Below, one piece after another: positions 1-15,095 of a stretch of DNA of 64,000 nucleotides. Source of the stretch: Urechis unicinctus. Its lineage: Eukaryota > Annelida > Polychaeta > Xenopneusta > Urechidae. A program made the position numbers and the translations under genes. The number at the start of each line of letters is the position of its first letter. The stretch's first letter is position 1. Below the pieces are notes generated by a model that made no database searches, was not told where the DNA came from, and saw only the letters and a list, made by a program, of their open reading frames with translations. The stretch lies in NCBI GenBank assembly GCA_034190875.2, contig CM067356.1, forward strand, positions 48,380,163-48,444,162. Direction: 5' to 3'.

Positions 1-3000
1 TTTAAATAATGGTAGCAAAGGCATTTAATAACAACAGCATATCGACAGGGAGCATCAACTCAAACGTGGTTAAAAAAAAGATGTTGAATACATTTATACC
101 CACTGGAAAATTTTATTCTGCAAATGTTAGTACCTCTGACTATCGACTCTAAGTGCATACAACAGAGTGCAATATGGCGCTACTTGACATCCATGTAGTG
201 GGCTCTACATTCGATCCCTTAGCATTAATCAGTCTCATCAATATCAATTATAAATATTCAATACACTGCATGCATATCCCTTTTATGCATTCCGAACGAA
301 TTAATAAATAGCTCGCATTGCGCTCATTACCGTTGATAATTAATCTTTTCGATCTAAACCAAAATTCTGTGATACGCGATTGCTAATTGGTCCTTTCCGA
401 TGCACCAGAAAACGACAGGGGTGCCGGCTCATTCGTATAGTACTGTGCTTTCTTTCATAAGTGCTAAATCTATCCAATATTTATCCCATGCAACTAGTTA
501 TCGTCCTAGATGGTTCTCCTTAAAGGAAATTGAATTACATTCCTAACATTTCAAAACATGTTATTCTTAAGGGGAACAGCATTGAGTCGCTGCAGTAGCT
601 GTATAAATAATCGAACAAATTACATTAGTTTGACAAACGGTACAAGTTTAAAGCAGAAAGTGGGTGTCGATGTAAAGGAGACAAAGCCTGATGGGTGTCT
701 CATGGATAACTTGTTAAGCCACGAGGCACCATTATGGAAGTACTATTGCACACTGGACGATCCAAGGGTGTTACATCTGAATAACCGTCGCATTACGTCC
801 AAGTTAACTTAAACCACCTAGACACCATGTGTGGCAAGATGGATACCCATAGATTCGTGACTGGGCGTGCTCATGTGACTGAAATGCCTGATACAATTGC
901 AGGAAATAATGTTCTGCATTACAAAACACGGTGGCAGAATATATATGCTGTAGATGCCTTTTTGATTAAAAGGTGACCAAATAATCCAAGCATCTGGCGA
1001 CAACTTCCGTGCCAATTAGAGTATTAATTTGTGCCTTAGGTGTCCCATCCACACACACCTAGAGTCATGTTCGAGTCTGTTATTTGTGTGGAAATATATT
1101 TGCTCCAATATGACGCACCTGGTGCAGAAGGCAGTATGCGGTCAACTGTAACAAACGGATATCTACTGCCGATAGGGTTGGAAGATAAGAGGAAGGTTCA
1201 ATACATGGTACAAAAGTGTGAGAGTAGGGATCGCGTTTGTAGTGGTTGGCCAGTGAGGAGGAATAGCCGCTCTCGTGCTTCAAAAGCATACCCAAAGCTG
1301 TATTGCAAGCGCACGTGGTGTAGTTTGAAGTGATAACATTCAAACCGAGAACGAGTCCCTTGCCGAAATGTCATGCTGCTTTCAGTAAATTACATAAGAG
1401 TACGCCATCATTATGGTCATTACACAAATGTAAACCGCGTAAAACCAGTCAGCAGCACAGGATTATACGACGAATCTGTTATGCAAATAGAGTGCCAAAG
1501 CAGTTTTTGATCTGACACTGTAGGGGCGTGCTAGAAGAGCTAGAAACTGGGATGAATATTGTATTTACACTGGGGAAAGTTTGGAAGTGGAGTTTGTGAC
1601 TCATATACCTTTTTACACAACCATCACTATATCTGTCGACACTGCTGTGACCTGGCAAGCGTATGTGGTTAAGCTGGTTTGTTCTGTCGTAATTATTTGC
1701 GATCTTCGCAAAACGATAGTACCAAACGATCAGCTATGCCAAACACATAGGTTAACAGTACAATATACGGAACCAGCTCAACTACGCGCAGAACTAAATG
1801 CTGCACTGACGTCATTCCTAATTTTGTTTAAAAAACCACATTTCGAATATTCACATTTCTTGATTTATTGATACTTTCACCAGGCATACAAAACCAAAGG
1901 TCGTTGGTGCAGTAATATTGAAAATTTGCTCTAATACAAACGCATAGGGGGAACAGCTATAATGAAGCAAGGGTTACATGACTATTGAATAGGTTGTCAA
2001 TTACCGAAACTCGTTCTCGCAGAGAAGATAAGATGAATACCCAGTAGAACTCATTTCTATAATAATTTACTGTGATGTCATTTGGTTTCAAGGTAAAATA
2101 CAGTTAAAGAGTTAATCAAGTGGGAATAAGGATAATGATCTTAATACAAATGTTCCAAATATATTCCGCATCTCGTCGAAAAGAGAAGGTTCATTTGTTT
2201 TTTAGATGCTTCTGAAGATCTCTCACGTGGTAACATTTGCTCAACGCAAATATTTCTTTGTATGAAATGCCAGCAAGCGACCGATTATAGAGGCATAATA
2301 GAAATTCTGTTGTGACATTTACTTCATTTAAACATTTTTGTTGGGATATATCTGCCGCTGTTAGTGGTTCCAAAGTTCGTTGAGCTCAGCATAATATCGT
2401 GTTGCATAGAAAATTAGTTGCATCAACGCATTGTGTCAGCAGAATAAAACAGCAGTGGTTTCTTCGCAAGAAATGCTGTAGAAATGTTACTAATGATTGT
2501 GCATGTGTACCAACTGCGCAGTTGGTAGTTTTAACAGAGATAGCCAAAGCATCAATAACAAATGTCAGATAACTACACTTTCTGAACACTGATGATTGAT
2601 AATTGACATTTTGTATTAGTAAAATTTACAACAACACATATCTTATTTTACCCTTGTAAAAGCCGCATGAAAGCGTCATGAATCACATCTAGGCTGGAAA
2701 GCCCCCTATAGATATTGTCCTACGTATGTCTCAGGCGTGTATGCAATCACTCGCTCATAAATTTCCCATTGATTAACGATTCCGAAAAGCAGCAGCTGAA
2801 TAATGAAATGCACCGAAAACATGAGCAAACTCGCCCAAGGTGTTCGCTGCATGCCCGATACTTTGTAGTAACAGGTGTAACACAGGATAGTTAACGCAGC
2901 CGCGTATTTTGTGTATACGTTCAGTAACATCTCATACTCGAAAAGATCAAATGAAATAAATTGATTGCCCTAGATTATAGAATGATTGATACAACCAACA

Positions 3001-6000
3001 CCATATTCGTCTGAAGGTTATGTTGTTAAGCTTAAGACGCCGTTTATAGCATAACAAAACCACGAATTCCTACACGTGAGATACACGTGTGTTAGGGCAG
3101 CTAGGAATGAATTATCTACACTGCGGGCCAGATGCGTCTCAGCTGACCTAATCAACAATTGCGTCGTTCTTCAATCAAAACAGATTATTTGAAATTCTAT
3201 TCTTCGAGATGCATTGTACGCTTGGAGCAGTAAGCCATACAAAGCAGCTGTTGTAATGCAAAAAGAACTGTAAAAATGCTTGAGGGACGAATGAAGATGC
3301 ACAGTAATATCCGATGTGAATTTGACTCAGACTTGGATACAACCGCCGTACTTCCGTTCTCTGAAATCCTTTATGCACGGCTGTTTTGTTGATTAAGCAT
3401 TACAAATTGGCATCTAATGAATTGACTTGCTCACCTTATTATTTATGACATTAGATATATGTAATCCACTCAGTGGTTGTTTTTATTTGTGGGTAACATT
3501 CTGTGCGGTTATTGCTACTAACGTGAATCTCGGTCGTCAAGGCTTGGACCATTTCATGTCCTATACCAAGTGATATGGTAGCGGCTCATATATATCAGGC
3601 CAACGGTTGATGAGTAAATGTACATTGTATTACCCAAACTAGTGTCTGGTGTCTTGAGGTACGACCGCAGTATTGGGATTCATTGAACGGCAAAATCATA
3701 TCTGAAATAATACTGTATGGAATATAAACGCATTTCGATTCCGTAACTAGTGTACCGTGTTGATTTATGTGTATGGCGTGGGTGATATGGTTCATTTTAA
3801 AAAGCAGACCAGCGAGTCCACAACCGCCATTCACGAACAGCTGTCTGGCTTATTTGTCTCGGATGACTGTTTCACATACATATAGAACCATTTATCATCA
3901 TGCCAGATCATCGCCTCTATTTCGAATTATGCTTATTACAATAAGACAAACACCCGTCACGTCAACAGTCTGTACCTGGCTTAACGCCAAGATTTCTTCC
4001 TCTGTCAGTTTCTTTGCTAACCGCATTTGAGCTATTGGTGGATATTTCATTCCTATTACTTTGCAATGATACATTAACTGTTTCAAATTTAAAAATTCAT
4101 ACAAATATATGCCATTTCGTTGAAGAAATTATTGTAAAGCTTGCAACCTTTTACTATGGCTATACTAATTGAATATCTATGGCAACCATATTCGGTAATA
4201 AGATGATACACACTTGCATGATGTTTTGCACAGCCTACATTCTCCAAATAGTTGAACACAGTCAAGCTCTGGTATATTTTTCTCGGTCACTCCTTTCTAA
4301 TATCATTGCTACTTATAACAGAGCTTTGTGAAATCATTGACAATGATTGAAATATTAATGAATTCTAGCGGAAAAGACACAGAACTATGTCTCATCTCAA
4401 TACAGTGATGATAAATTTTCTCGAAATATAATCAACCATTCGACAGTCATTGGGTGTGTTTGCATCCAAAGCACATAGTGATGCATCACTTGATAGAACA
4501 ATCGCTCCCCCCTCAAACTGCTATGGCAAAGCGGATACCCCATTCACACATCAATACTTAATCGAGGGAATGCTTTCATCTGTATAACGACGCAAAAGAC
4601 TTATATAATGGCTTTACGGCATTGCCTTATGAGGACAACTTAATGATCAGGTCGCGAAATACTCTCGTGTAGATGCATGAACACGTACTGACAAATTGGT
4701 GCCTTTAGTTGCCCCCTGTTGGTGCAAGTAGCCTTTGATAGTATATTGCCAGGTACAAAAGTGAGAAGATCGTGGAGTAGAGACGCCGATTAGCACGATT
4801 ACACATGGAGCCTTGTGACATGGCGTAAATGGAAACTCGATGTACATAAAAGGCATTACGTTAAGATTTCTTGCGTGAAATTAAATAAAAGACTATTGTT
4901 TACAATTCATGTTAATCCCATATTACATGTAGTACATTTTACTGGTTCGCAAGTATGAACCCCTAAGTTGAGGGTTCTTAACTTTACAATTTGTGGCAAT
5001 TACAAATGATTTAAGCGCAGTTTTTAGGAACTTATTAATCAAAGCTAATCATTGCTTTTCTTCAACAAGCAGCAGTAATAGGATAGCACAATATGTATTT
5101 ATATCGTACGTGAACAGGCCCTGGTTTAGCTGTCAACCAAACTGCTGGGACACAGTTACAGATTCGCTAAATTGTGAATCATCCATCAACTATATTGTTA
5201 AGCAAACAGAATGGGCTATTTAAGGGCAGTTCTCTCCCTAATTTTGGAATTCAAGATGACACAACTGTGACATTTTTTTAATCACAATCAAATACATGAT
5301 ACTATGATACAGCATATACAAGTGCTATGATTTGATGTAAATGGATAAAGTACAACATTTAATCTATTACCGTGGTATATGCAAATGTGACATTGAGAAT
5401 CACGCTTATGGATATTTTGTGGTAATCAACAAATAATGAACAATAACTGCATTCACATAATTTAAATGAATTATGCAGCCAACGAATGAATTATTAACTG
5501 GTTTTTACCTTGATCATACAATTCAGTAAGCCACGTATTTTCTTAGAACATAAGCAGCCATTTAGGCTTACGTGTTAACCTTTCTTATGTGATTGTGCCA
5601 GTCCCGTTAGGCAGACTGGTCTAATCACCAGTTAGATAGTATCAACTTGCTACCCTCGTGGTTCATATTGTGAACGGGATGAGCCAGTTGATATTGATGA
5701 TAACCAACTTTGAGGCATCATATTGGTGCAACGACAGCCGTGATAATTATCATAATCTCTTAGTCACGTCAAATATAACACCTCATACATCAGCATTGCA
5801 TCGCAACAAGAATGACCTGCCAGGGGCAGTTGCTTCGTGAAAACGTCTACGTACGCGTGGCGATCAAAACGAAGTGTAAATTGTCAATGTGGTTGTATAC
5901 TCGCTGACTGCAAGTTTAATGCCGGATACCTATTCCAGTATAATTGTTTGTGTTATTGAATTATAATACATTGCATCCCGAGCTATAAATCTATTGCATT

Positions 6001-6230
6001 TGTTGCAGCCCATTCCATATTATTTGGACACTTCTGACTGTGTGCAGGTTATAGGCGCATAGGGCCGCGTCAAGAATGCAATCCTAGAAGTGAACTGTTC
6101 TCTGAACTGATTATATATCCAGCCCATTTAGCGAGCGCTGTTAGCATCTCCCATCAATTGGTGATTGGCGCAATGGAAAGGAAAAGAAACATACATTAAG
6201 CCCATTTGGGAATTTTTCAATGTAGATGTG
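1..6230. other. No recognisable gene or repeat
   Basis: AT-rich sequence in which every frame is closed by stops within about 100 codons. I recognise no protein family, tRNA, rRNA or transposon motif here. The most hydrophobic open frame, minus strand 2706-2930, could encode two or three membrane-like segments, but nothing around it supports a gene. Nothing stands out in composition or repetition. Confidence 0.6.
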
Positions 6231-6239
6231 GCCAATATA

Positions 6240-9215
6240 ACTTTCATCAATAACGAATGCAGAGAATGATTGCATTGTTAAAACGTAAACATTCGCAACC
6301 GAAGTGCGACTAAATGCAACCTTAAATCTTCTCTTTGACTTCCTGGCATAGTCGGCTTGTCACCAACTCTCGTGTCTTGATCGCCCACGGGAGTTTTTAC
6401 GAATGAGCATTGAAACTTGAAGAAGATGTCTGCAAGAATGAGTAGTACGGTTATTCTTCAATCCATGCTTAATGTCTCTCAGGTTGCTGATATCGTTACA
6501 TATGTCAAAAACGCAATTAGATCTATAAACCTACTCCTCACCCTCGCACCCAGTGGTCGTGTAATCAGTGGAACAATAACCCTGTTGTGGCTAATACGTT
6601 TAAATCGAATTCACTCTCATGGTCGATTTTGTGCGACACATACGCAGTGTAATCTTTATGGGGATATTGATGATGCAATGATGCATTCACGTACACAAAT
6701 GTATTGAATCCGTTATGCGACTGTTGCGCTTTCGGTGAACGTGTTACTTTACGGGTTGCTAAATGCGTAATGACGTCCTTGCAACAGGCACGACAGGTGA
6801 AGCTCTATTTATACCACCCTACCAGGTATCTGTCAGTATGCTTTGGGTCATAAGTGCTTCCAATGTATACATCTGGCAATTAGTTGCCGGCCGGTTTGGT
6901 AACTTATGCAGAAGTATATAAGCCTTGGGTTATAAAGATTAATTTTACCACGCAGCCGATGAGGTTTATTGCATTTCAGCGAACTTGTCGCTGGTTCCAA
7001 ATAAAGAAGAAGGCAGTATTTGTTGTCATAAACTCGGATCGGGAGTAGACTGCATACACAAAGTATACGTCGTTCAATTTCACGTTGAGCCAAGGTGCCC
7101 CTAGTCGGCCGTGCAGTGTTGTCATAATTGGTCCTCGATAACTCGTAATGCACATAGCACAAATGAAGCTGCTTACTACTCAATACACGTTACGCGCAAA
7201 GATGACGTATTTCATTTTGTTAGTTTCATGATTAAAACGCTTACGCAAATACTGATGAATGTGACCCACATATGATCATGTTTCATTATAGTGCACCTAT
7301 ATATGCGATGTAGTAGCACTATTTGATAAACAATTGTTAGCTTTAAAGCGCTAGAGGTGGTGCATTCATTTTGAGAAAAAAAGCAGTAAATCTCACTGAA
7401 AGCTTATCTTATAATCTTGCAGATATATTCAGCACATCCAGCCGTGATTATCCTGCTATGGTTGCAAACCGTGTTAAGTGAGTAAACAGTCTAATCTGTA
7501 TTAAACAGGTATCGTCCGTATGTTATTGTGGCTTCATATATCGGCCTGACGAGCTTTTGCTAAATTAGGAACAATTCTCTGATGTATATGCATAACATTC
7601 AACATTGGCTAACTTATTGCCTTTACAATACCATTACACAAATGGGCGAGGAGCATAACTGCAGTCGAATACTGTAGTTAATGGCGACCCTACGCCTCAC
7701 CAGATCCAGATGCTAGACGCAATTATTGCATATATGCATGAAGGCTCATCAGCTTGCGTTTGTCAGGTACATTTGGGCAAAATTTCATTTGTTTCAAATA
7801 TTATTTCCCCCAGAACCACAATAAAAGGAGCCGCAATTTAGAATGATACACATGCAATACGCCAGTGCATGCAAAGGAGAGAACTCGCTGCTTTCAGAAA
7901 AAAAAACATAGAATAATACAGTGTTGTTCTCGTGGTAATGATTATTTCCCCTTAACTCTCCCTCGCACTTTACCCTTGCTACCAGTTTGTAAATGATTCG
8001 AACTTCCTCGTCCTCTAATTATATTCTTGTAGCCTTTTCCTCGCTGCAGATTAATATATTGTGACCTTCGGCTAATCTCTATAAGCGCTTTGATTATCTC
8101 ACGACCTATGATGTGAAAGCTATATCCTCTTACTAATGCATTATGAATTGCTTCCTTGTACTTTATCGACGCGGTTATCACCCGTATGCAGCATGTATAG
8201 GTCATATATCCGCTCAATTAAAATTTGGATTCGTTTGCCCGTATGCCTCAAGAAACGCATTTGGCGGCTCAAAGCAGCAAGAGGATTGGCTGAGGTCAGA
8301 CATAATAGAGATTAATCAGATAGAACAGACCGACTTGTAATACACAGTGAATGAACTGTAATTACGAAGCGCAGCAGTTGTAGCAAATGCAAAGAATGCC
8401 GAAAGAATCATCCAGGGTAACATGATAAAACGGCATGATGTTCACTATAGATAGAATTAACCAAAACTACGATCTGCTCCAGTTGTATGACATGCAATGA
8501 ACTTCTGCAACGTATTTTTCTCCTCAAATATCGAAGTTGTGAGAGTTTCCCTGAAAACGTTGCATGCTTAACGACGGGAAATGCGCTTTGTGCTGAAAGG
8601 GTATGCATTGATAATACTGCAGAATACGTTGTGTAACACGAAGCGTCGGCCGCTTAGTGAAAGAGAATGGCTGTCTCTGATAAAGTCACCAATTCAATGT
8701 TGAAATCGTTGTGTCATGGATCGTCAGTAACGGTTAATGCTCGCAGCTTTTCCTTGCCGTGCTGGCGATCGCAAATCTTCTATCATTACTAAATATACAT
8801 ACGTACTACGTCTATTACGGCGAATGATAGAAATAGCTCCATTTGTACGAATCCGCACGAATCCGCATGATTACTGCAACGCCAACATTTTGTACTGCCG
8901 GCTGTGCTTCCAAGTTGCTGTCATACCTTCACGAGGCTTGGTTGTTGGGCTTATCATGGAATGTCTGCATGTTTCTACAAGTACTGTTACATACGAGAAA
9001 ATGACGGTTGCTTAAAGTTACATCCACACTGCAACTCCCAATCAACTAACCAGGTGTGGCATGAACTATATTCTCCAAAGCATGTTCTAAGGTTCAGCAA
9101 GATATTTCTCGGGAGTGATGGCCGTAATCATTTATTATATGAAGGGAAAACCGCAGGTTATCAATATCGCTGGCATAAGTGTTGTCCGATATAATTATGA
9201 CAATCGCTGCCATAT
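6240..9215. repeat. Diverged long repeat, copy 1
   Basis: Blocks of this stretch recur in the same order and orientation at about 10.3-13.96 kb. The clearest matches are 6600-6757 with 11250-11410 (for example TGTGYGACACATRCGCAGT), 7385-7440 with 11408-11460, 8145-8235 with 11615-11715, and 8905-9210 with 13620-13960. By eye the matched blocks agree at roughly 70 percent, with indels and unmatched DNA between them. No reading frame is conserved between the copies. I infer an old duplication or two copies of a decayed transposon; a family name cannot be given. Confidence 0.6.
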
Positions 9216-10265
9216 ATAATTCAAGTATTGGGTTGTTGAATAAATGAATCGATGGCTTCTTTCATAGCGAATATTTAGCTATTAGATTTTAATTTATCCA
9301 ATAGAAACATTCTATAAACCTGTTATGTATCTTGTCAAGATTACTATCAGATATAAATCACAACATATCATACTTTTATGACATTGGGTCCAAAATAATA
9401 TGGTTTAGCATTTGAGCAGTTATCATATGCTAGAATTGTAAAAAGTTACAGCAAATGTGTTGCAATAAATGAAATTTAGAATCTCATTGGAAGGACATTT
9501 ACTTAAGAGAGTAATGTGTGGGATATGGCATGATATATCATGCATTAATCATATGACATGACTGTTCAAACGCCAATCATTCGATAACTTTGCAACAGAC
9601 ACCAGTAAATCAAACATCAGCATCAGACTTTTGTACCACATTGCTTTTACTGCGATAAATTTACTCTTGGGTTTTGGACCAGATCTTAAAATAACACAGC
9701 TCATTTTGTGTTATTTGCACTGTAACGAATTGTAGTACAACCTGGTCAAGATCAGGGTAAGTGTTAATTTGAGTGCAGAGTTAAAATGCTCAAAGAATGA
9801 AGCAGGTATGTTAACTATCAATTACAATAGCAATCGAGTCTACACGCTAAATAATATGATAAGTCATTGACCCTTGTTAATCAAAGCACGAATTCCACAC
9901 CGTGCATACTACCTATGAAAAACCCACCAAATGCACGTGGTGTATTAATGTTTTACATACTTGATTACTGACATAAAACTCTACGACAAGGTACAATATT
10001 GAACAATATACCAATGGTACCACGCAAAGTATCCTTGTTCACAGAAGGAGATAATTGTTTAATAATATAGTGTATGCATCAATAACGTTTTGCCTGATGT
10101 CAACAACAAGTGGATATCGCTACCCTGGGACGTTTATATTGGTAGCGATGTTTTTATGACGTGTCTGTTGCGATCGGTTCCTCGTCCCTCAATGAGATAT
10201 TGGCGCTATGCGATAATTTAAATAAATGAGATAATAGCTATAAACACCACTCAGAATATGTGGAA
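9216..10265. other. Unassigned spacer between the two long repeat copies
   Basis: AT-rich DNA with no open frame of note and no match I can see to the flanking repeat copies. An 18-base string at about 9225-9243 (TTGGGTTGTTGAATAAA core) recurs at about 63610-63628, so a further short repeat fragment may lie at the start of this stretch. Confidence 0.4.
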
Positions 10266-11107
10266 TGTTTCGGTGTAGAAGTTGAAGAGATGACTGATTA
10301 ATGGTCTTGAAGAAAAAAAACTGTCAATCAAGTAACAAGATTGCTTTTTCTAAAACGTAAATACCCGCAAGAAATCGCAACACTTCTTGTATGCATTGAT
10401 TGGTAAAGTCGAATTGCAACCCTCGGCTAAGGCAGCTTATGGTAATGAACATTCAAACTTAAAATGGATTTCTGTATAAATGGCGTAGTGCGGGCATTAT
10501 GAAATCGAAGCCTTGTGCTACTCATGTTGCTGATATTATGACTTACCTGACAATGTCATTATGTCACAATCACCACTCGTACACTCAAAGCATTGTATTT
10601 GCCTTACTCTCGCTGCTGTTATTTCCCAGTTGATTTTGTTTCCATTCGAGATTATATCTGAGTTCAAGTACCAGTTTCAGAGACACGCATATGTCAACGT
10701 TTTAATCATGTATTATTCCACTGGAACAATGACCCTGTGTACTGATACTGCCCTTGCTGATCAACACTCATAAAATGTGTATTTATATTTTAGAAGCACA
10801 CAGCATTCGCCCAACTTTGGATAAGCTGATTCGGGCACTATACGGGCACTTTATCTCTAGACAGCCATCGATTCAAAAAAAGAAACGGATTCACAGTAAT
10901 ACGACTGCAAGAGAAAACTCTAGACGATATAATGACACCATTAACATCTACTGCAATTACGCTTTGTGTTTCTTCTTAATGATTAAATGATGCATGATAT
11001 ATTCTTGTTCGTCTGCCTAGCATCCTATACTGAGCCAAAGATCAAGCGAGGCAATAATTTATTGAAACCGGCGATTATATGTCTTTTTAGAGCTCATTCT
11101 GATTACT

Positions 11108-11170
11108 ATTCAGATAACTAATTAACTATCCACATTATCTATTCAGATAACTAATTAACTATCCACATCA
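11108..11170. repeat. 33-bp tandem duplication
   Basis: Two adjacent, almost identical copies begin at 11108 and 11141. Both start with ATTCAGATAACTAATTAACT. The near identity implies a recent local duplication inside otherwise old repeat DNA. Confidence 0.9.
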
Positions 11171-11962
11171 TGAATTTGGAATTATCGTCCATATGCAATC
11201 ACATCTTTACTATTGTTTGAAATCATCCGAGATGTCCTTGTCGCTACAGAGTTAAAGTCGATCTTAATTCTATGGTTGACTTTGTGTGACACATGCGCAG
11301 TAATATGCATTGGGATTTCTTTTGATGTAACGTCGCATTCATGTATACGAATGTATTAAATCCATTATGAGACTGCAGCGCTCTCGAAAAACGTGTTAAG
11401 TAAGAGAGTTCCTTACTGCAAGCTTATTTTATAGCCTTATGGATATTTGTGGCACGTATAACCATGGCTATCTCGCTATGACCTTTTACCTATATGCCCT
11501 ATGGATACATTAAACAAGTAACGCACGGCATGGCGTAGTCTAAATTGATGTTGACGGAATATAGAGTGCAAATAACTAATTCTTCTGCGCATCAATAAGT
11601 AATATAAAAAAAACGCATGCTCAATGAATTGCTTCATGTATTTGGTCGACAGGGTGTGCAAGCCTTATAACCGTGTATAAGCTCAACAGAAATTTTAATT
11701 CGTCTGCCATATACCGTGTCGTAATTTAACGAATCGGTGCTCAACACACGTACGCTGTTGATTATCGCATCATTCCATAATGCAATACGTAAAATAAAAT
11801 GGTGTACAACATAAACTGAACGGCAAAAAGTTTAGAAATAAAGAATGACGGAAGTAGTAGCCTCAGAAACCCATTGGTTCGTTGGGCATTCAGGGATGCG
11901 TGGGCACTTATAGCCGGTTTATTCGATTAAATGTAATCCATATAGTCTTCATACAGTCAGAA

Positions 11963-12089
<127 letters not shown>

Positions 12090-13464
12090 CATTTAACGTG
12101 ACAGGAAATGCATTCGCTGCTAGGCCCGACCAAAGCCTGTGAAATTACTATAATGGCACTCAGATCGATGATATGGTGGCTCGCTTCCTACATCCCCTAG
12201 CGTTAATATATATGCCAAATGCGGACTTGAAACCATCACAAAGCCCCACAATTAGTGCATCAAACCTCTACTTTCAGAATTGCATTGAGGTAAGTACAAA
12301 TAGGTTAAGCTCTCCACAATCCCCTAACATTGCTCGTGTGATAATATGTATAACACGAGTGAAAATAGGTATTTTTGGGCAGACGCACTTAGCAGGTCTG
12401 AAATTTTACGATATTTCTATTTCTATTTTAGACGACAGAGTGAAATTAACGTGTTATTGTCCACTTACTTAGCTACAGATAACAGATAATACTGAATTTG
12501 GGTTGCACATTTAATGTGGCATGCGATTTGCGTGGTACTCAACAACTGTGTCATCGTACACAAACAGGCAAGCAGTTATCGACTTTAAAAGTGTAATCCG
12601 TGATTAAAATCAGTATGTGTGATGGGACCCAAAGTTTGACAAGCTATGTGTCTCAGTGAGACGGGTATTTATTACTGGTGAGGAATAACGCCCAGCATGT
12701 GCTTTTGCAAAGTTGTAGTATTCAAATAAATTTGAAGGTCAAATGAAGGATTGACAGTGTTTGGAAGCTACAATTGGAATGAATGGCTGCCCGAACTGTT
12801 CAGACATTACATTTTCAATAACGGTATTTCATAAATGCGAAATATGTCAGATATTCTGACATTCTGCCAACAGTACTGCTTTTCAATAGAGATAGGATTC
12901 TGACTGTTATTGTCCCAATTGCTTGAGCCATAAATCGCACTTTTTCCATAGAATGTAACACCCATGAAGCGGCTCTATCATACTTCCAGTACAAAATTAC
13001 TCACTTAACTGTGTGCATACTTGTGTATAGGTAATAACCAACTTACACGATTTCAACAACAACACATCTTTTAAAGACGTAAGGACACGAGTACATAGTA
13101 ACGGAAATTTTTCAAATTGTCCGATTCAATACTTACCGTTTCCAATTTAAGAACACTATTGCCAATATTTAAGTGCATATTTAATATTTTTCAGATGCGG
13201 CTATTACCAGGGTGCAGATGCTATTATTCCAATGAATGAGTACTACGTTATTGAGCCTTTTATCCCTGTCCCCGAAGACCATGAACACATAGAAACACAA
13301 TTACTACTGCATAATAGCGTATAACGGAACCTTTTAACTTGTTAATGAGTCTGAATCCTCTCTGTGATCGCAACCTCGGGAATTCGCTATGAGACCATGT
13401 CCAATTCTTCTTGATATTGAAGTCGTTTTCGCTAAGCCAGTACTTAAAATCGCTTTGTCTTTAA

Positions 13465-13524
13465 GAACATGCGTTGATAATACTGTAACGCGAAGGACAT
13501 GCGTTGATAATACTGTAACACGAA
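13465..13524. repeat. 30-bp tandem duplication
   Basis: Two adjacent copies of a 30-bp unit containing ACATGCGTTGATAATACTGT. A related single copy lies at about 8600-8650 in repeat copy 1 (GCATTGATAATACTG), so the duplication arose in copy 2 after the two long copies separated. Confidence 0.85.
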
Positions 13525-13965
13525 ATTTAACAACATAACTCTTAGCCCTCTTTAAGTGCGGATATTACCATGTTTTACAAAAATATGCATACAGACAATT
13601 AGCATGATAAGTGATGCGCGTACAAGTTGTTATCTACGATGGGGTCACAACTTGACGAGGATTGGTTGCACGTAGTATTATCGAATGTCCACTTATTTCT
13701 ACTAAGCAATCAGTAGCAGTTCAGGCGAGCATACTGTCACAGACGACCAAATGATTGTTGCTTACAGTTATATCCTCACTGCATCTCCAAATCAACCACC
13801 CATATGTGTCATAAATGACGTTCCCTACAGAACAGTCTAAGGTTTAGTAAGACATGTTCCTGGAACGACCGCCAGCATCAGTGGCTATATGAACAGCAAA
13901 ACCAGAAGTTTACAGGCTATCATTAACGTTGGCATAGGTTTTTTACAAAAACAATTGCCAAATTT

Positions 13966-14888
13966 AATTTGGTTGAATATATGAAGTGGTGGATTATTTA
14001 AAGACACATGCGAGTATTTTTTAAATCCACGATCTCGTTTCAATCACGTTTATATCGGGATATACTGCATCATCTTTATGCTTGTTTCTTTTGTCAATTT
14101 ATCTATTTATAGTGCACATATTTTCCGATTATTCGCAAGAACGCATATACGAGTTTTCTGTGGCTACGGAAGTATAATAAACAAAATTACAATCAAAACA
14201 GCGATCGATTTGATAACTTTGATAAAGGCCATTACATCTACCATCACCGTCAGTGAGAAATGGACATCAATTGTCCATGGCGTATTCTATCGGTTGTATA
14301 ACCGACATACTCTCTCAACACCCGACGTACGACAGTGCAAACCTGTATTGAATGTTGTGCTAAAATTGTCCAATGTGGCAAAGGTGGAGATATTAATTAA
14401 CCGATGTTTTTGCTTGTATTTCGGGCAAGTATGGATAAGTGATATCAGTTTAGACCTTTGATCGATCACTTGTAAATGGTGCGGTTTACGTACACTGCTA
14501 CAAACGGCTTCTATTCCGTTGTACCTGATTTTGTAGATGGTGGAAGAGACATACGCAAGTCAGGTGTCTCAGAATGGCATACATGGTATGAGAATGGCTT
14601 TTTTCGGGTGGGTAAATAAGTAATGTGTCAACATGTTACTTGTCCTATGTTTGAATGCTGCTGCCATGGTTGTATGTTTGAAGCCATTCCATTATCACCC
14701 ACTACTGCTTATCTTACAGTACATACAATGCGCCTTGCTTCAGGGTCTCCTTATAATATTCCCACCAATACAGGAAGGCTGGTTTGTCACTATTAAGACT
14801 GATGTGAACCCTATAGGGAATACGATCGCGAATATATTTCTCTCCTTTTCAAGCATTTACTCCACAATGGAATCAATGCGCAGACACA
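13966..14888. other. No recognisable gene
   Basis: Two open frames (14078-14461, 127 codons, and 14633-14929, 98 codons, both plus strand) are longer than most in the window. Their translations are rich in hydrophobic residues, match no family I know, and lack splice-site or start context that would support a gene. Confidence 0.4.
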
Positions 14889-15095
14889 CGTATCTACATA
14901 TGTCAGTATGTACGCTGATGAACACCTAATTATATGGTCCTATGGGACTAGTTAACGCGTATCTACGTATGTCAGTAATGCAACTGGTGAACACCTTATT
15001 CTATGGTACTATGGGACTAGTTAACATGTATCTACATATGTCAGTATGTAAGCTGGTGAACGTCTTATTCTATGGGACTATTGGACTAATTAACG
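14889..15095. repeat. 69-bp minisatellite, three copies
   Basis: Units begin at 14889, 14958 and 15027 with the string YGTATCTACRTATGTCAG and end with a block like GGACTAGTTAAC. The copies differ at a handful of positions. The period is a multiple of three, but the frames carry stops, so it is not a protein repeat. Confidence 0.92.

Noticed and set aside
2706-2930. Membrane-protein-like minus-strand frame
   Set aside because: Hydrophobic residues are expected from AT-rich codons; no homologue recognised and no splice or start context.
12285-12300. Splice-donor-like GAGGTAAGT
   Set aside because: No open frame of note precedes it that would make an exon; consensus donors occur by chance.
14889-15095. 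CRISPR-like array
   Set aside because: The three 69-bp units are directly adjacent; this is a minisatellite.
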